A stretch of DNA of 64,000 bases from an uncultured Chloracidobacterium sp. (GCA_936914845.1 CAKZGE010000003.1:744001-808000); one strand, 5' to 3'; positions 33,961-43,337 are shown, counted from the first letter of the stretch. Translations and numbers: made by a program. The notes: generated by a model not told the origin, from the letters alone.

Positions 33961-34677
33961 TCAGAACGGCTGCGGTTGGCCGCCCCGTTGGCCGCCGGGC
34001 ATGCCAACCACGCCGGTTCCGCGAAATAATGGGGTAAACACCCAATTCGATTGCCTTTGAATGCCGTAATATGTGATGACAGAACGTTGGGTTCCTTGCG
34101 TTGCAACTCCTATAAAGGGCGTATTATCTGTCGAGACATCAAAGGAGCTGACATCGCTTTCGTCTTCTGCATCCGGATCGCTTTCGACATCATCCTCACT
34201 TCCCGTGGCCGCAGAATTTACGATAACCATCGAATAGCGATCAAAAAGGGAAGATGGGTTCGAAGGCAGGACACCGCCATTGTAATCTTGAACGCGCTTG
34301 GCAAATTTCGCCAGCACGTCCGGTTCAGCTTTTATCAAACGCCACTTTCCATCTTCGCTTAAAGGGTCGACCGCCGCTGAACGCCGTAAGATCTGCCGCT
34401 TTTTGGTTCCTTGCGGAAGGCCTTCCAGCAGATCGTCCATTGATTGCGGCAATTTCGATCCGTTGTAAAATGTCACGTATTGACGAATTGCTTCTGCGAC
34501 CTCTTCGCCCCGACGGATCGCTTCAAGCTCTTTTTCCCGCTGCACTTCCTGTTGGATCGAAGGGGCAACAGCCAGCATGGCGACGGCAAAAACGGCCATA
34601 AAAGCCATTACCGCCAAAAGCGTCATTCCGGATTCGGAATGAATGCCGCCACGATCTTTAGTCGACTCCGTCATCAT
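33961..34677 (-). CDS. type II secretion / type IV pilus pseudopilin-like protein
   Basis: 238 residues from the ATG at 34677, chosen because AGGA lies five bases upstream; it overlaps the preceding gene's end by 20 bases. Prepilin-like N-terminus: basic/acidic leader ending SESG, then MTLLAVMAFMAVFAVAMLAV, but the usual Glu at +5 is absent (Ala). After that QREKELEAIRRGEEVAEAIRQYVTFYNG and LRRSAAVDPLSEDGKWRLI resemble GspG/PulG-like T2SS pseudopilins. C-terminal QRQSNWVFTPLFRGTG is a repeated feature of such proteins. Last gene of the PilN/PilO/TIG operon. Confidence 0.75.
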   Translation of the reverse strand: MMTESTKDRGGIHSESGMTLLAVMAFMAVFAVAMLAVAPSIQQEVQREKELEAIRRGEEVAEAIRQYVTFYNGSKLPQSMDDLLEGLPQGTKKRQILRRSAAVDPLSEDGKWRLIKAEPDVLAKFAKRVQDYNGGVLPSNPSSLFDRYSMVIVNSAATGSEDDVESDPDAEDESDVSSFDVSTDNTPFIGVATQGTQRSVITYYGIQRQSNWVFTPLFRGTGVVGMPGGQRGGQPQPF

Positions 34678-35749
34678 CAACATCCTGTTTGCCGGGTTGT
34701 GTTTTTTGAGTATTGTCGCCCGGAGGAGCATATCGCGGAATATCATTTGGAATTCCGGGAATGTTTTGCTGCGGCTGCTGCGGTTGAGCATTGTAAGCCG
34801 GTTGCGGCGGCACATAGGTCGGGTACATCGTGTTGGTGCCGCCCGGAAACGCGCTGCCGGAACCCGTAGAAGTTCCGGGTTCGGGTTGATAGATCGGCAG
34901 ACGATGGCGGAAACCTAAATTTACATCTTCAAAAACCGCTTCTTCGGCCGAAAGGCTGACCAAACGGAATCTGCCGCCGACCACATCGTTGAGGCGGGCC
35001 GTAGTAGGTATCTGTTTGCCCGATTCCTGAAAATAGCCGGTATCGTTGTTCGCCCGCTTGCGGCCGATCATGCCGATATACTGAAATCCGGGTTTTGGCG
35101 GCGCCTGGACCGAAAACATCACTTGGTTGGAATAGAGCGTGCCATCGGCAGATTGAATGATGATCTGACGCGGCCCTTCGCCGGCGATCATTGCGGCCGG
35201 AACCTCGGCGCTTAATTTTTGGGCGCTGATAAAGGTGGTAGGCAACTGGTTCTGACTGAAATAAACGTGCATATCCGGCGTGAACTTGTCGCCATTAACT
35301 TCCAGCCGGAAAGCCTTTGACCCCGCATAAATATTTTGCGGTGCCAGAAAGGCGACCATAACGGGCGGCGGTACAGGTGTCGGCGGCGGCACATAAACGG
35401 CCGGAGGCTCGGGCGTCGGTACCCACGGTGTCGGGATCGGCGGTTCGTAAAAAGCAAAAATATTGCGACCCGGGTCCGGGGCATGAAAATTTCCGGGCTG
35501 ATAGGCGATGGGCAGTGTTTGATAAGCAAAGTCCTGATCGCTTTGTGAAGGCATGGATGTATTGGAACTTCCGGTGCCCGGCGAAACAGTCGGCCGCGGG
35601 GTTGGTGAACCGGACGTGCGGGCGGCTTGTCCGCCGAACATTCCGCGGAAAAATGCGAAATAGAATACAACTAAGCACAAAAGCCCAAGGCCGATCGCCG
35701 CGAGCATCTTATTTCTTTCCGCCGGAGTTTTTCCTTCGAATAGCTTCAT
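34658..35749 (-). CDS. membrane protein with IPT/TIG domain, in pilus/secretion operon (PilP-like position)
   Basis: 363 residues from the ATG at 35749 (longer frame overlaps PilO-like gene). One N-terminal membrane helix (NKMLAAIGLGLLCLVVFYFAFF), a long Pro/Thr/Ser-rich linker, an IPT/TIG-like Ig fold (IYAGSKAFRLEVNGDKFTPDMHVYFSQ...PRQIIIQSADGTLYSN), and a C-terminal segment (YIGMIGRKRANNDTGYFQESGKQIPTTARLNDVVGGRFRLVSLSAEEAVFEDVNLGFRHRL, given here only by its sense) that resembles the beta-domain of PilP/GspC proteins. Probably the inner-membrane periplasmic connector of the machine. It starts 16 bases after the PilO-like stop. Confidence 0.7.
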   Translation of the reverse strand: MKLFEGKTPAERNKMLAAIGLGLLCLVVFYFAFFRGMFGGQAARTSGSPTPRPTVSPGTGSSNTSMPSQSDQDFAYQTLPIAYQPGNFHAPDPGRNIFAFYEPPIPTPWVPTPEPPAVYVPPPTPVPPPVMVAFLAPQNIYAGSKAFRLEVNGDKFTPDMHVYFSQNQLPTTFISAQKLSAEVPAAMIAGEGPRQIIIQSADGTLYSNQVMFSVQAPPKPGFQYIGMIGRKRANNDTGYFQESGKQIPTTARLNDVVGGRFRLVSLSAEEAVFEDVNLGFRHRLPIYQPEPGTSTGSGSAFPGGTNTMYPTYVPPQPAYNAQPQQPQQNIPGIPNDIPRYAPPGDNTQKTQPGKQDVDDDGVD

Positions 35750-35765
35750 CTGATGCAAAAATAAG

Positions 35766-36719
35766 TCAAACTGCCGGAACGGCCGGACCTGACACCGTCC
35801 CCGGCCGCCGAAAATAGGCCGCCATTTCAAGCCGCAAACGAACAATGCCGCCATGCATTTTGCCTTGGTCGCGGCGAACCGGGGCAGACGGCTGCGAGAT
35901 CGGCATACCGGTAGCCGGGTCGATGGCCGGTGCCCCAGTGGCAGTCTGAGCCTGCTTTTCTTCGGTGTCGGACGGTTCAAGCTGAACCGCGCTAATGACA
36001 ACGAATTCTCGTCCCGTCTCGATATCGCGGATGAACCGCCGAAGGTTTTGATAACTCCCTTCGACTGTGGTCGTTACGTAAATGCCGGGAAACATGCTGC
36101 GAAAACGGGCCCGCCCTCGTTCTTCATCGCTCTGGTTCTGCAGATTTTGATCCGCCAATTCCAGCGGGGCATAGTCCGGGCCGGATGTATTGACCAATCC
36201 ATAGCCTTGTATCAATCCATTGATGCGTTGATAGAGGGCGGTTCGACCCGTGGTCTCAAACGGTAAATAGTTCGATTCGAAATCGCTGACGCTGGAAACG
36301 AGTTTGGCGACCTGCGTTTCGGTGCTGGTAATATCGCCGTATTTAGCTCGCGTTTCGGCTAGTTCTTTTTCTAAACGATCTCGTTCCGATCGGCGGGCCT
36401 CGACCTCTCGGCTTGAAGGAGCCACCCAAATCATATAGAGCAGCACCACGGCGAATAACGCGAGCATGCCGAGGGCGGCTGCAGCTATTTGTACCGGGCC
36501 CCACATTCCGCCGTAAACCTTTGGCGGACGGGACTTAGGCGGGAGGTCGATCTGGACTCCGCGCTCAACGACGATGGTTTCTTTCGGGGTAAGAATAACG
36601 GTGCGGTGAGCCTCATCGACGGCGACTACCGGTTCCGGGCCGCTGCCGTGGTCATCGACCAATATCTGCGGTTCGGTATCCTCATTCCGTCCGCCATTTT
36701 GATTGTCATCGCCGATCAC
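35766..36719 (-). CDS. PilO/GspM-like assembly protein
   Basis: 317 residues. A disordered acidic N-terminus of about 70 residues, one membrane helix (AAAALGMLALFAVVLLYMIWVA), a coiled coil (REVEARRSERDRLEKELAETRAKYGDI) and a ferredoxin-like periplasmic domain (VTTTVEGSYQNLRRFIRDIETGREFVVISAVQLEP), the PilO pattern. Start overlaps the PilN-like stop in ATGA, so translation is coupled. The long cytoplasmic N-terminus is unusual for PilO. Confidence 0.8.
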   Translation of the reverse strand: MIGDDNQNGGRNEDTEPQILVDDHGSGPEPVVAVDEAHRTVILTPKETIVVERGVQIDLPPKSRPPKVYGGMWGPVQIAAAALGMLALFAVVLLYMIWVAPSSREVEARRSERDRLEKELAETRAKYGDITSTETQVAKLVSSVSDFESNYLPFETTGRTALYQRINGLIQGYGLVNTSGPDYAPLELADQNLQNQSDEERGRARFRSMFPGIYVTTTVEGSYQNLRRFIRDIETGREFVVISAVQLEPSDTEEKQAQTATGAPAIDPATGMPISQPSAPVRRDQGKMHGGIVRLRLEMAAYFRRPGTVSGPAVPAV

Positions 36720-37330
36720 TGAACACCTCCGGTCTGAGCAACATCGGTCGCCGTAGAAGAATACACTTGCGAAGGAGAGTAGATCAGCCGCAGGGTGTAC
36801 TCAGTAAATTGACCGCGATCACTTTTCTGCAGATCCTGTCCTCGCAATTCGGCCTGAAACAGACCGGAATTGTGCATGCTGTCGATCATGGCCATAACAG
36901 GAGCGTAATCGCGGCTAAGAACGCTAAAATCAAGTTCAGCCTTGATACGGTCACCATCTTTGAACACATTTTCGACGGCTATTCGCGAAGCGCTTACGCT
37001 GCCCGGCATGACGGCTTCGAGATCGGCGAACAATCGTGACCAGCCAAACTGTTTGTTGGCAACCAATTTGTGCGAAGCAACAAGCAATTCGCGTTGGGCC
37101 GGTGTCAACTGCTGCTGAACCTTTTCACCTTCGCCTTTTAGCCGAGCGGCTTCTTCGCGCATCTGCTTTGTTTGTTCCGCGGATGAATCCAGCAATCGGC
37201 GGTTGTCACGCAGCTTTGAATAGCAAAGCAGGGCGCCCGAAAATGCCAGCACGAGCATTATCAGCGACAGCAAATAAGGTGTTGCTCGATTGCGGAATGG
37301 ATGCGTGGAAAGATTAAGCTTAGTGATCAC
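36716..37330 (-). CDS. PilN/GspL-C-like fimbrial assembly protein
   Basis: 204 residues. N-terminal NLSTHPFRNR matches the PilN cytoplasmic motif that normally binds PilM, then one membrane helix (PYLLSLIMLVLAFSGALLCY), a coiled coil (QTKQMREEAARLKGEGEKVQQQL) and a periplasmic ferredoxin-like fold (FGWSRLFADLEAVMPGSVSASRI...IKAELDFSVLSRDYAPVMAMIDSM). First gene of a four-gene minus-strand operon. No pilM, pilQ or ATPase gene is adjacent. Confidence 0.82.
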   Translation of the reverse strand: MITKLNLSTHPFRNRATPYLLSLIMLVLAFSGALLCYSKLRDNRRLLDSSAEQTKQMREEAARLKGEGEKVQQQLTPAQRELLVASHKLVANKQFGWSRLFADLEAVMPGSVSASRIAVENVFKDGDRIKAELDFSVLSRDYAPVMAMIDSMHNSGLFQAELRGQDLQKSDRGQFTEYTLRLIYSPSQVYSSTATDVAQTGGVQ

Positions 37331-37441
37331 GTTTCAAAATAATGAGAAATCAGGGTGTTGCGACGCCCGAAACAAATGCCAAGTTTAACACGAAATACAG
37401 ATCATGTCTTTAACGCTGCAGTGTAATATTTGGTTGCGAAA

Positions 37442-38371
37442 TTAATCTTTGCGGGCGGGAAGGTCGCGGGCGAGTTCTTCGGCGGTCAGATCGCGGTAGG
37501 CGCAAACGCGGTTGCGGCCTTCGCGTTTTGCTCTGTACAAAGCGGAATCGGCCATTTCCACGAGTTCGATCGGATCGGTCGAATCGTCCGGAAACGCCGC
37601 CACGCCGATGCTGATAGTGACATTGTGTGATTCTTCGCGTTTACCGCGGCGAAGAACGCTGAAATCTGCCTTTTCGATCGCCGCACGGATCCGGTCGGCC
37701 GCGACAAGAGCCTGCGGCAACTCAGCGTCCAGCAAAAACGCGGCAAACTCTTCACCCCCGAAACGGGCTGCAGCATCGCCGCTGCGGACACAATTGCTAA
37801 TACAATGGCCGATCTCTTCAAGCGTGCGGCTGCCCGTAAGGTGGCCGTAAGTGTCATTTACCAGTTTGAAAAAATCGATATCCATCATCAAGACGCAAAA
37901 AGGCCGGTTTTCGGCGAGTGACCTGGCGGCTTCGCGACGCAACTCGGAAAAAAAAGATCGGCTCGAAAGCAGGCCGGTCAGATCGTCGTGTGATATAAGC
38001 CGATGGATCTGGCGCTGATATTCACGATCTATTTCATCGAGCAGATCGAACCGGAGGATATGGGAACCGATGGTTATCTTATCGCCGTTTTGGAGTGTGT
38101 GGCTGGTGACCTTCTCTCCATTAACGAGTGTGCCTCCGCGTGCCGAGCCAAGGTCCGCGATGGTGTATCGGGAAACCCCGTCTTCGATCGTTGTGACGAT
38201 CCGTGCATGCTGGCGTGCTGCCGCCGGATCGTTAATGCGGACATCGGCATTCAAAGCACGGCCGAGAATGACCTCCTCGCGTTCCAAGGGGATCGGCACT
38301 GCTATCAGTTCGCCGCTCAGGAAGACCAAAGCGGGTCGAAGATCGCGTTTTATCGAAGTCGAATCCTGCAT
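37442..38371 (-). CDS. diguanylate cyclase with FHA domain
   Basis: 309 residues from the ATG at 38371 (a TTG lies at 38398). Residues about 25-110 are an FHA phosphothreonine-binding domain (VILGRALNADVRINDPAAARQHARI, LGSARGGTLVNGEKV). Residues about 135-295 are a GGDEF domain with an intact GGEEF active loop (AARFGGEEFAAF) and the metal-binding IDFFKLVNDTYGH. Makes cyclic di-GMP from GTP; the FHA domain ties it to Ser/Thr kinase signalling. No RxxD product-inhibition site is evident. It precedes the pilus-like operon by 111 bases on the same strand. Confidence 0.93.
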   Translation of the reverse strand: MQDSTSIKRDLRPALVFLSGELIAVPIPLEREEVILGRALNADVRINDPAAARQHARIVTTIEDGVSRYTIADLGSARGGTLVNGEKVTSHTLQNGDKITIGSHILRFDLLDEIDREYQRQIHRLISHDDLTGLLSSRSFFSELRREAARSLAENRPFCVLMMDIDFFKLVNDTYGHLTGSRTLEEIGHCISNCVRSGDAAARFGGEEFAAFLLDAELPQALVAADRIRAAIEKADFSVLRRGKREESHNVTISIGVAAFPDDSTDPIELVEMADSALYRAKREGRNRVCAYRDLTAEELARDLPARKD

Positions 38372-38521
38372 ATGTGTCAGGTAAAAAAAGGCGAGCAAAA
38401 AAAGCCGGCACGAAAGCTATTTCTAGAATATCGTAAAAGCTCGATCAATTTCCACCATTTTTTAACGATCGTAAACACGGGAAAGGTAATTTCTTCTCGT
38501 TTTAGGTAGAATGTTCAGCGG

Positions 38522-39589
38522 ATGAAGGCCTTGATCATAAAACTTGGCAGTATCGGTGATGTGGTGCATGCTCTGCCCGCAGTTGCCGCTTTTCGAGAAG
38601 CTTTGCCCGAAGCCGAATTGAGCTGGATCGTAGATCGCCGTTCGGCCGAGATCCTGCGCGGAAGCGAGGTGATCGACGATCTGATCGAGATAGATACGCG
38701 CTCAACCCGCAAAGCGGGAATAGAGCGGATGCTGAAAGAGATCAAACACCGGACCAATTACCTTAGGGCTGAGAGATTCGACACGGCGATTGACATGCAG
38801 GGCCTCTTGAAATCTGCATTCATAGCCAAATTGTCCGGCGCTCGTGTGCGATTCGGATTTGATAAAGGTTCGCTACGCGAGCCGGCAAGCAGGTTTCTGC
38901 TGAATAGATCAGTGCACATACCGCCCGAAACCCATATCATTCTTAAAAATCTGTTGATCGCAGAAGCGGCGGCGGGTGTTTCCCTTGCTCGATCGGACCT
39001 GCAATTTCCGATCTCTACAGCGGCCGAACACATCGCAGAAGCCGAAGAGATAGCTGCAAATGCCGGCGGCAGGTTTGCGATCGTAAATCCCGCGGGCGGT
39101 TGGCCGACGAAATTATGGCCCGCCGAAAATTACGGCAGATTAGCGGATCTTTTATACGAGGAGCTCGGACTTTACACAGTTGTGACGGTCGGGCCCGGCG
39201 AAGATAATTTAGCCGAAAAATTGGTCAGTGCGGCTTCTCGGGGGAAGGTGACCATTACCAAGCCGAGCCTGAAGGGATTCTATGAGCTGGCTAAACGAGC
39301 ATCTGTTTACATAGGCGGAGACACAGGCCCGACACATCTCGCGGTGGCGGCGGGGGCTCCGGTCGTGGGGATCTTTGGCCCGACCGAATGGTGGCGCAAT
39401 GGAAGTCCGTTTCCCGATGACATCGAAGTCGGCCGAACGGATATCATTTGCCGGGTCAACTGTCATCGAAGACGATGTTCGAAATGGGTGTGTATGGAGA
39501 TCAGCCCGGAAAAGGTTTTGATGGCAGCGAGGAAAAGGATCGAAAACGGGGGCAAAGCATCTTGGGACATATTAAAAGCGTCTAAATAA
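38522..39589 (+). CDS. glycosyltransferase family 9, heptosyltransferase I-like
   Basis: 355 residues. N-terminal KLGSIGDVVHALPAVAAFREALP is the GT9 signature. Sugar-nucleotide binding features follow: NPAGGWPTKLWPAENYGRLADLL, then YIGGDTGPTHLAVAAGAPVVGIFGPTEWWRNGSP. Resembles WaaC, which adds heptose to the lipopolysaccharide core on the cytoplasmic face of the inner membrane. The C-terminal CRVNCHRRRCSKWVCM has four Cys, a common feature of GT9 proteins. Divergent from the GGDEF gene; no other LPS core genes are adjacent. Confidence 0.9.
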   Translation: MKALIIKLGSIGDVVHALPAVAAFREALPEAELSWIVDRRSAEILRGSEVIDDLIEIDTRSTRKAGIERMLKEIKHRTNYLRAERFDTAIDMQGLLKSAFIAKLSGARVRFGFDKGSLREPASRFLLNRSVHIPPETHIILKNLLIAEAAAGVSLARSDLQFPISTAAEHIAEAEEIAANAGGRFAIVNPAGGWPTKLWPAENYGRLADLLYEELGLYTVVTVGPGEDNLAEKLVSAASRGKVTITKPSLKGFYELAKRASVYIGGDTGPTHLAVAAGAPVVGIFGPTEWWRNGSPFPDDIEVGRTDIICRVNCHRRRCSKWVCMEISPEKVLMAARKRIENGGKASWDILKASK

Positions 39590-39603
39590 AGGTGATGGAA
39601 TTA

Positions 39604-39632
39604 TTGTTTTAATGGGCGAAAATTAGGATAAT
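39604..39632 (+). promoter_or_regulatory. putative promoter of the DUF3108 gene
   Basis: TTGTTT (39604-39609), 17-base spacer, GATAAT (39627-39632), 28 bases before the ATG at 39661. Confidence 0.4.
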
Positions 39633-39660
39633 ATATAAGTCACCCCTCGTGTGTTTCTTT

Positions 39661-40473
39661 ATGACTCAAAGATTTCTGAAAATTCTGCTGTTGGCTGTGT
39701 TTAGTGTGATGCCGCTTAGCATATTTGGCCAGGCTTCAACCGCCGGCCAACTGACAATGCCGTTCGCGGCGGGCGAATCATTGAAATATGAAGCAAAGCT
39801 CAGCAAGATCATCAAGGGCATTCCGGTCGCGGAATTGAACATTAACGTCAATAGCGGTGCAGACGGCAATTTTCTTATCGGGGCACAGGCAGTTTCAAAA
39901 GGGACGGCCTTAAAGATCTTTCGGTACAGTTTTGAGCAGATATTCACTTCTACGGTCGATCCGGATGAGTTTCGGATCCTAAAAACTGTCAAACACGACG
40001 TGCAGAAAGAACGAGTGCGCGAAAGTGAAGCTTTATTTGACTACGAACAAAAATTGGTGACCTGGGTTGAGACCGATCCGAAGGAGCCGATGCGTTCGCC
40101 GCGTCGGATAGCTTCAAATATTCCGGAAGACACCCATGATGTAATATCCGGTATTTTCCAGATAAGACTTTTACCGCTAAAAGTGGGTGAAACCTTTGAT
40201 CTTACGGTCAGCGATTCGGGGTTGGCGTACAACATTCCCGTGTATGTGGCCGCTCGCGAAAAGCAAAACACCGTGTTGGGAAAGGTTTGGTGCTACCGCA
40301 TCGAACCCAAAGTTTTCGGTCCGGGCCGTATCGTTGAACAGGACGGAAGCATGATCATATGGATGACAGATGACGATCGCCGCATTCCGGTTCGAGGACA
40401 GGTCAATATGTCGCTCGGCCGTATAGAGATCAAACTTAGATCTGCCCAAAATCTTAAAAAGGCCAACAATTGA
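39661..40473 (+). CDS. DUF3108 domain protein, secreted
   Basis: 270 residues from the ATG at 39661. Signal peptide MTQRFLKILLLAVFSVMPLSIFGQ. The DUF3108 pattern follows: FAAGESLKYEAKLSKIIKGIPVAELNINV, SFEQIFTSTVDPDEFRILKTV and, at the end, IWMTDDDRRIPVRGQVNMSLGRIEIKL. Periplasmic beta-rich protein; in other bacteria the family sits near LPS or cell-wall genes without a proven biochemical role. It follows the GT9 gene by about 70 bases. Confidence 0.85.
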   Translation: MTQRFLKILLLAVFSVMPLSIFGQASTAGQLTMPFAAGESLKYEAKLSKIIKGIPVAELNINVNSGADGNFLIGAQAVSKGTALKIFRYSFEQIFTSTVDPDEFRILKTVKHDVQKERVRESEALFDYEQKLVTWVETDPKEPMRSPRRIASNIPEDTHDVISGIFQIRLLPLKVGETFDLTVSDSGLAYNIPVYVAAREKQNTVLGKVWCYRIEPKVFGPGRIVEQDGSMIIWMTDDDRRIPVRGQVNMSLGRIEIKLRSAQNLKKANN

Positions 40474-40557
40474 TCAACGTGATCCGCGTTCCGGCTTGTC
40501 AGTTTTCCAAAAAGACCGCATAATTTTGTGTAGTTCACATATTTCTTGAGCAATTTT

Positions 40558-41589
40558 ATGAGCGAGACCGATAGGCCTGTGTCCGACAAAACCGAAAAGG
40601 AAGACCCAAAGGGGGGCGTTGTGCCCGTAAATACGGTCGGCGTTTCTTCATCAGCATTTATCGATCGACCGGAAGATACAGCGGCGGTTGCTGCTCCAAG
40701 AATCGTCTCGGTTGATCCGGAATCCGATGTTTCCCCGGTATTTACCGAATTGGCCACGCCGAAACTTCCTGTTTTGCCTGATCAAAATCGGATCCGTTTA
40801 TTGATGCAGACACCGACTCGATTATTCCTTTATTGGACGGTGAATGGCGATCCATATCAGAAGTTCGCTTCAGCTTTTGCCGGAGGATATCCGACACTCG
40901 TCGTTCGCCTGATAGATGAAGATACCGGCCGCATCGAACAACATCAGATCGGAGCCGAGGGTTCATGGTGGTTCGATGTCGAATCCGATACGCTTTATCG
41001 GGCAGAGATCGGGCTTGTCGCAGAAAACCGCCCGTTTGTTCGGGTTATGTTCTCTAATGAGGTCGAAACACCGCGACGATCGCCTTCGCCGCGCTCGGCA
41101 GCCACCGCTCAATGGGCGGTCAGTTCGAACCGGTTCGCAAAGGTATTGGAGGCCGCAGGTTTTTCGCAAGATGCTTTTGATGTGGCTTTAGCCGGAGACG
41201 ATACGGCAGCCGCGGAAGAACGTACCTTTCTGGCACTCGGCGAAGCGGTGAGCGATGTCGATATCGAACAGATCCGGTCGGTCGGCGGCGAAGATGTTCG
41301 CTTCGCTTTGTTTGCTCTTGCTTCTGGTATGTCCCTAGAGGAATTGCGGCACCGCATCAGCCCCGCATTGTATGAGTTTTTGAGAGCGAATATTGATCGG
41401 CTTTCCCGCGAAAATGCACTGGCGGCGCTTGAAAAGCATTTTGATCTGACGGGAGCGGACGATATCGAAGAAAGTGAGATAACCGCGGTTTTCGGTGCGA
41501 GCCTGATCAATTTTCCGCGCCGCTTTCGCCGGCGAAGCGGACTGCCGAAACTGATGCCTGTTTCGTCGCTGCAACCGGCAGGAAATTAA
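40558..41589 (+). CDS. DUF4912 domain protein
   Basis: 343 residues from the ATG at 40558. After a disordered N-terminus (residues 1-75) comes the DUF4912 domain: NRIRLLMQTPTRLFLYWTVNGDPY, VVRLIDEDTGRIEQHQIGAEGSWWFDVESDTLYRAEIGLV, with the conserved aromatics of a carbohydrate-module-like fold. The C-terminal half is helical (RTFLALGEAVSDVDIEQIRS...ALAALEKHFDLTGADDIEESEI) and ends basic. It lies 32 bases upstream of a GH57 gene, a pairing seen in other genomes, which suggests help in glucan branching or binding. Confidence 0.85.
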   Translation: MSETDRPVSDKTEKEDPKGGVVPVNTVGVSSSAFIDRPEDTAAVAAPRIVSVDPESDVSPVFTELATPKLPVLPDQNRIRLLMQTPTRLFLYWTVNGDPYQKFASAFAGGYPTLVVRLIDEDTGRIEQHQIGAEGSWWFDVESDTLYRAEIGLVAENRPFVRVMFSNEVETPRRSPSPRSAATAQWAVSSNRFAKVLEAAGFSQDAFDVALAGDDTAAAEERTFLALGEAVSDVDIEQIRSVGGEDVRFALFALASGMSLEELRHRISPALYEFLRANIDRLSRENALAALEKHFDLTGADDIEESEITAVFGASLINFPRRFRRRSGLPKLMPVSSLQPAGN

Positions 41590-41621
41590 ACGGGGCACTT
41601 TCTCCGCCGAAGTAAACGCTT

Positions 41622-43217
41622 ATGCCGATCGGTTATTTTAGTCTGATCCTTCATGCTCATCTGCCGTTTGTGCGGCATCCTGAATATCCCACATTTTTGG
41701 AAGAAGATTGGTTGTATGAGGCAATAACGGAAGTCTATCTTCCGCTGATCTTCATTTTTCAAAGCCAGCACGAATCGGGAGTTCATCCGCGGCTCGCAAT
41801 AAATGTTTCGCCTCCGCTATGCGAAATGTTGACCGATGAATTACTGCAGACCCGCTATACCGCACATTTGGAAAGGCTGATCGAACTAGCGCAAAAGGAA
41901 CTTGTCCGTGCCGAAAGCGAGGATCCGGATTTTATCGACGCCGCGCGGATGTATGTCGAAAATTTAAGCGCGGCTCTGCATTTATGGAATGATCGTTATG
42001 AACGCGACCTCGTGCGGGCCTTTCGTGAACTTCAGGAAGAGGGTGTGATAGAGGTCATCACCTGTGGAGCTACACACGGGTTTCTGCCGTTGATCTCGAA
42101 CCGTGAATGTCAAAGAGCACAAATTCAGGTTGCCCTTAAGAACTATAAAAAACATTTCGGCCGCCAGCCCCGCGGCATTTGGCTGCCGGAATGTGCATAC
42201 GAACCGGGCGTCGAGGACCTGCTGAAAGAGGCAGGGATCGAATATTTCATTGGCGACACACATGCGATTCTGTACGGCGATCCGCGGCCAAAGTATGGAG
42301 TTCATGCGCCGGTGTTCTGTCCGAACGGAGTGGCGGTTTTTGCCCGCGATGTTGAGACGAGCCAGCAGGTTTGGAGTGCGGAGGCGGGATATCCGGGACA
42401 TCCGCTATACCGCGAATTCTATCGAGATATAGGCTGGGACCGGCCGCTCGACTATTTAAAGCCGTATTTGGATGCAGACGGCAATCGGAAGCATCTCGGC
42501 CTAAAATATCACCGAATTAGCGAACGGGGCACTGACCAGCAATCTAAACAGCCATACGTTCCCGCATTTGCCCGTGAACGATCGGCCCGCGATGCCGCGC
42601 ATTTTCTCGGAGAACGCATAAAACAGGCAGAGATGCTTTATGAACAATTCGAGGGGCACCCGGCTCTGGTCGTTTCGCCATATGACGCCGAACTTTATGG
42701 GCATTGGTGGTTCGAAGGCCCGCAATTTCTGGATTTCTTTTTCCGCAAACTGGAGTTTGATCAAAAAGAAATAAAAGCCGTAACGCCGGGCGATTTTTTA
42801 GATTCCGGAATACCGATCCAGATCCAACAACCGACCGCATCGTCGTGGGGAGAGGCGGGCTATTTTAAGGTGTGGTTGAACGGGTTGAATGCTTGGATGT
42901 ATCCCTATCAGCACGACGCCGAACGAAAAATGGTTGCCGCTGCTAGATATTACACCGATCCGACTGAGATGCAGAAGCGATTGCTGGATCAAATGGCCCG
43001 CGAACTTTTGCTTGCCGAATCCAGCGACTGGGCATTTCAGATATATCAACAGACCACCGTGGAATATTCGACACGACGATTTCAATCGCACATACATCGG
43101 TTCGATCTGCTGCACACAATGCTTACTACGGGAAATATCGATCAGGAATTGCTGGCGGAGATCGAAGCTCGTGACAATATCTTTGCAGAGATAGATCACC
43201 GGGTATATCGAGGATGA
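41622..43217 (+). CDS. GH57 glycoside hydrolase, 1,4-alpha-glucan branching enzyme type (DUF1957-related)
   Basis: 531 residues. GH57 motifs in order: HAHLPFVRHPE (motif 1), CGATHGFLPL (motif 2), GIWLPECAYEPGVEDLL with the nucleophile Glu (motif 3, near residue 188), SPYDAELYGHWWFEGP with the acid/base Asp (motif 4, near residue 350), and a C-terminal helical domain with WGEAGYFKVWLNGLNAWMYPY. This matches the branching-enzyme subfamily (Thermus-like). Cytoplasmic glycogen/glucan formation is likely. Operonic with DUF4912. Two hairpins follow the stop. Confidence 0.92.
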   Translation: MPIGYFSLILHAHLPFVRHPEYPTFLEEDWLYEAITEVYLPLIFIFQSQHESGVHPRLAINVSPPLCEMLTDELLQTRYTAHLERLIELAQKELVRAESEDPDFIDAARMYVENLSAALHLWNDRYERDLVRAFRELQEEGVIEVITCGATHGFLPLISNRECQRAQIQVALKNYKKHFGRQPRGIWLPECAYEPGVEDLLKEAGIEYFIGDTHAILYGDPRPKYGVHAPVFCPNGVAVFARDVETSQQVWSAEAGYPGHPLYREFYRDIGWDRPLDYLKPYLDADGNRKHLGLKYHRISERGTDQQSKQPYVPAFARERSARDAAHFLGERIKQAEMLYEQFEGHPALVVSPYDAELYGHWWFEGPQFLDFFFRKLEFDQKEIKAVTPGDFLDSGIPIQIQQPTASSWGEAGYFKVWLNGLNAWMYPYQHDAERKMVAAARYYTDPTEMQKRLLDQMARELLLAESSDWAFQIYQQTTVEYSTRRFQSHIHRFDLLHTMLTTGNIDQELLAEIEARDNIFAEIDHRVYRG

Positions 43218-43250
43218 CGCTTAATAGAAACTATTGAGTTCATCTAGAAG

Positions 43251-43276
43251 CCCGCTCATAAGCGGGTAAAATTTTT
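43251..43276 (+). terminator. short hairpin after GH57 gene
   Basis: CCCGCT (43251-43256) with AGCGGG (43261-43266), 4-nt loop, then TAAAATTTTT. Weak but plausible. Confidence 0.45.
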
Positions 43277-43285
43277 GCTAAATAG

Positions 43286-43318
43286 AAAAGGACGACAACC
43301 GAAGTTGCCGTCCTTTTT
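43286..43318. terminator. bidirectional terminator between GH57 and FG-GAP genes
   Basis: Fourteen-base stem 43286-43299 with 43304-43317 (one mismatch), 4-nt loop CGAA, T run on plus and A run on the other side. Confidence 0.88.
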
Positions 43319-43337
43319 ATATCTCAGCTAACAGTTC

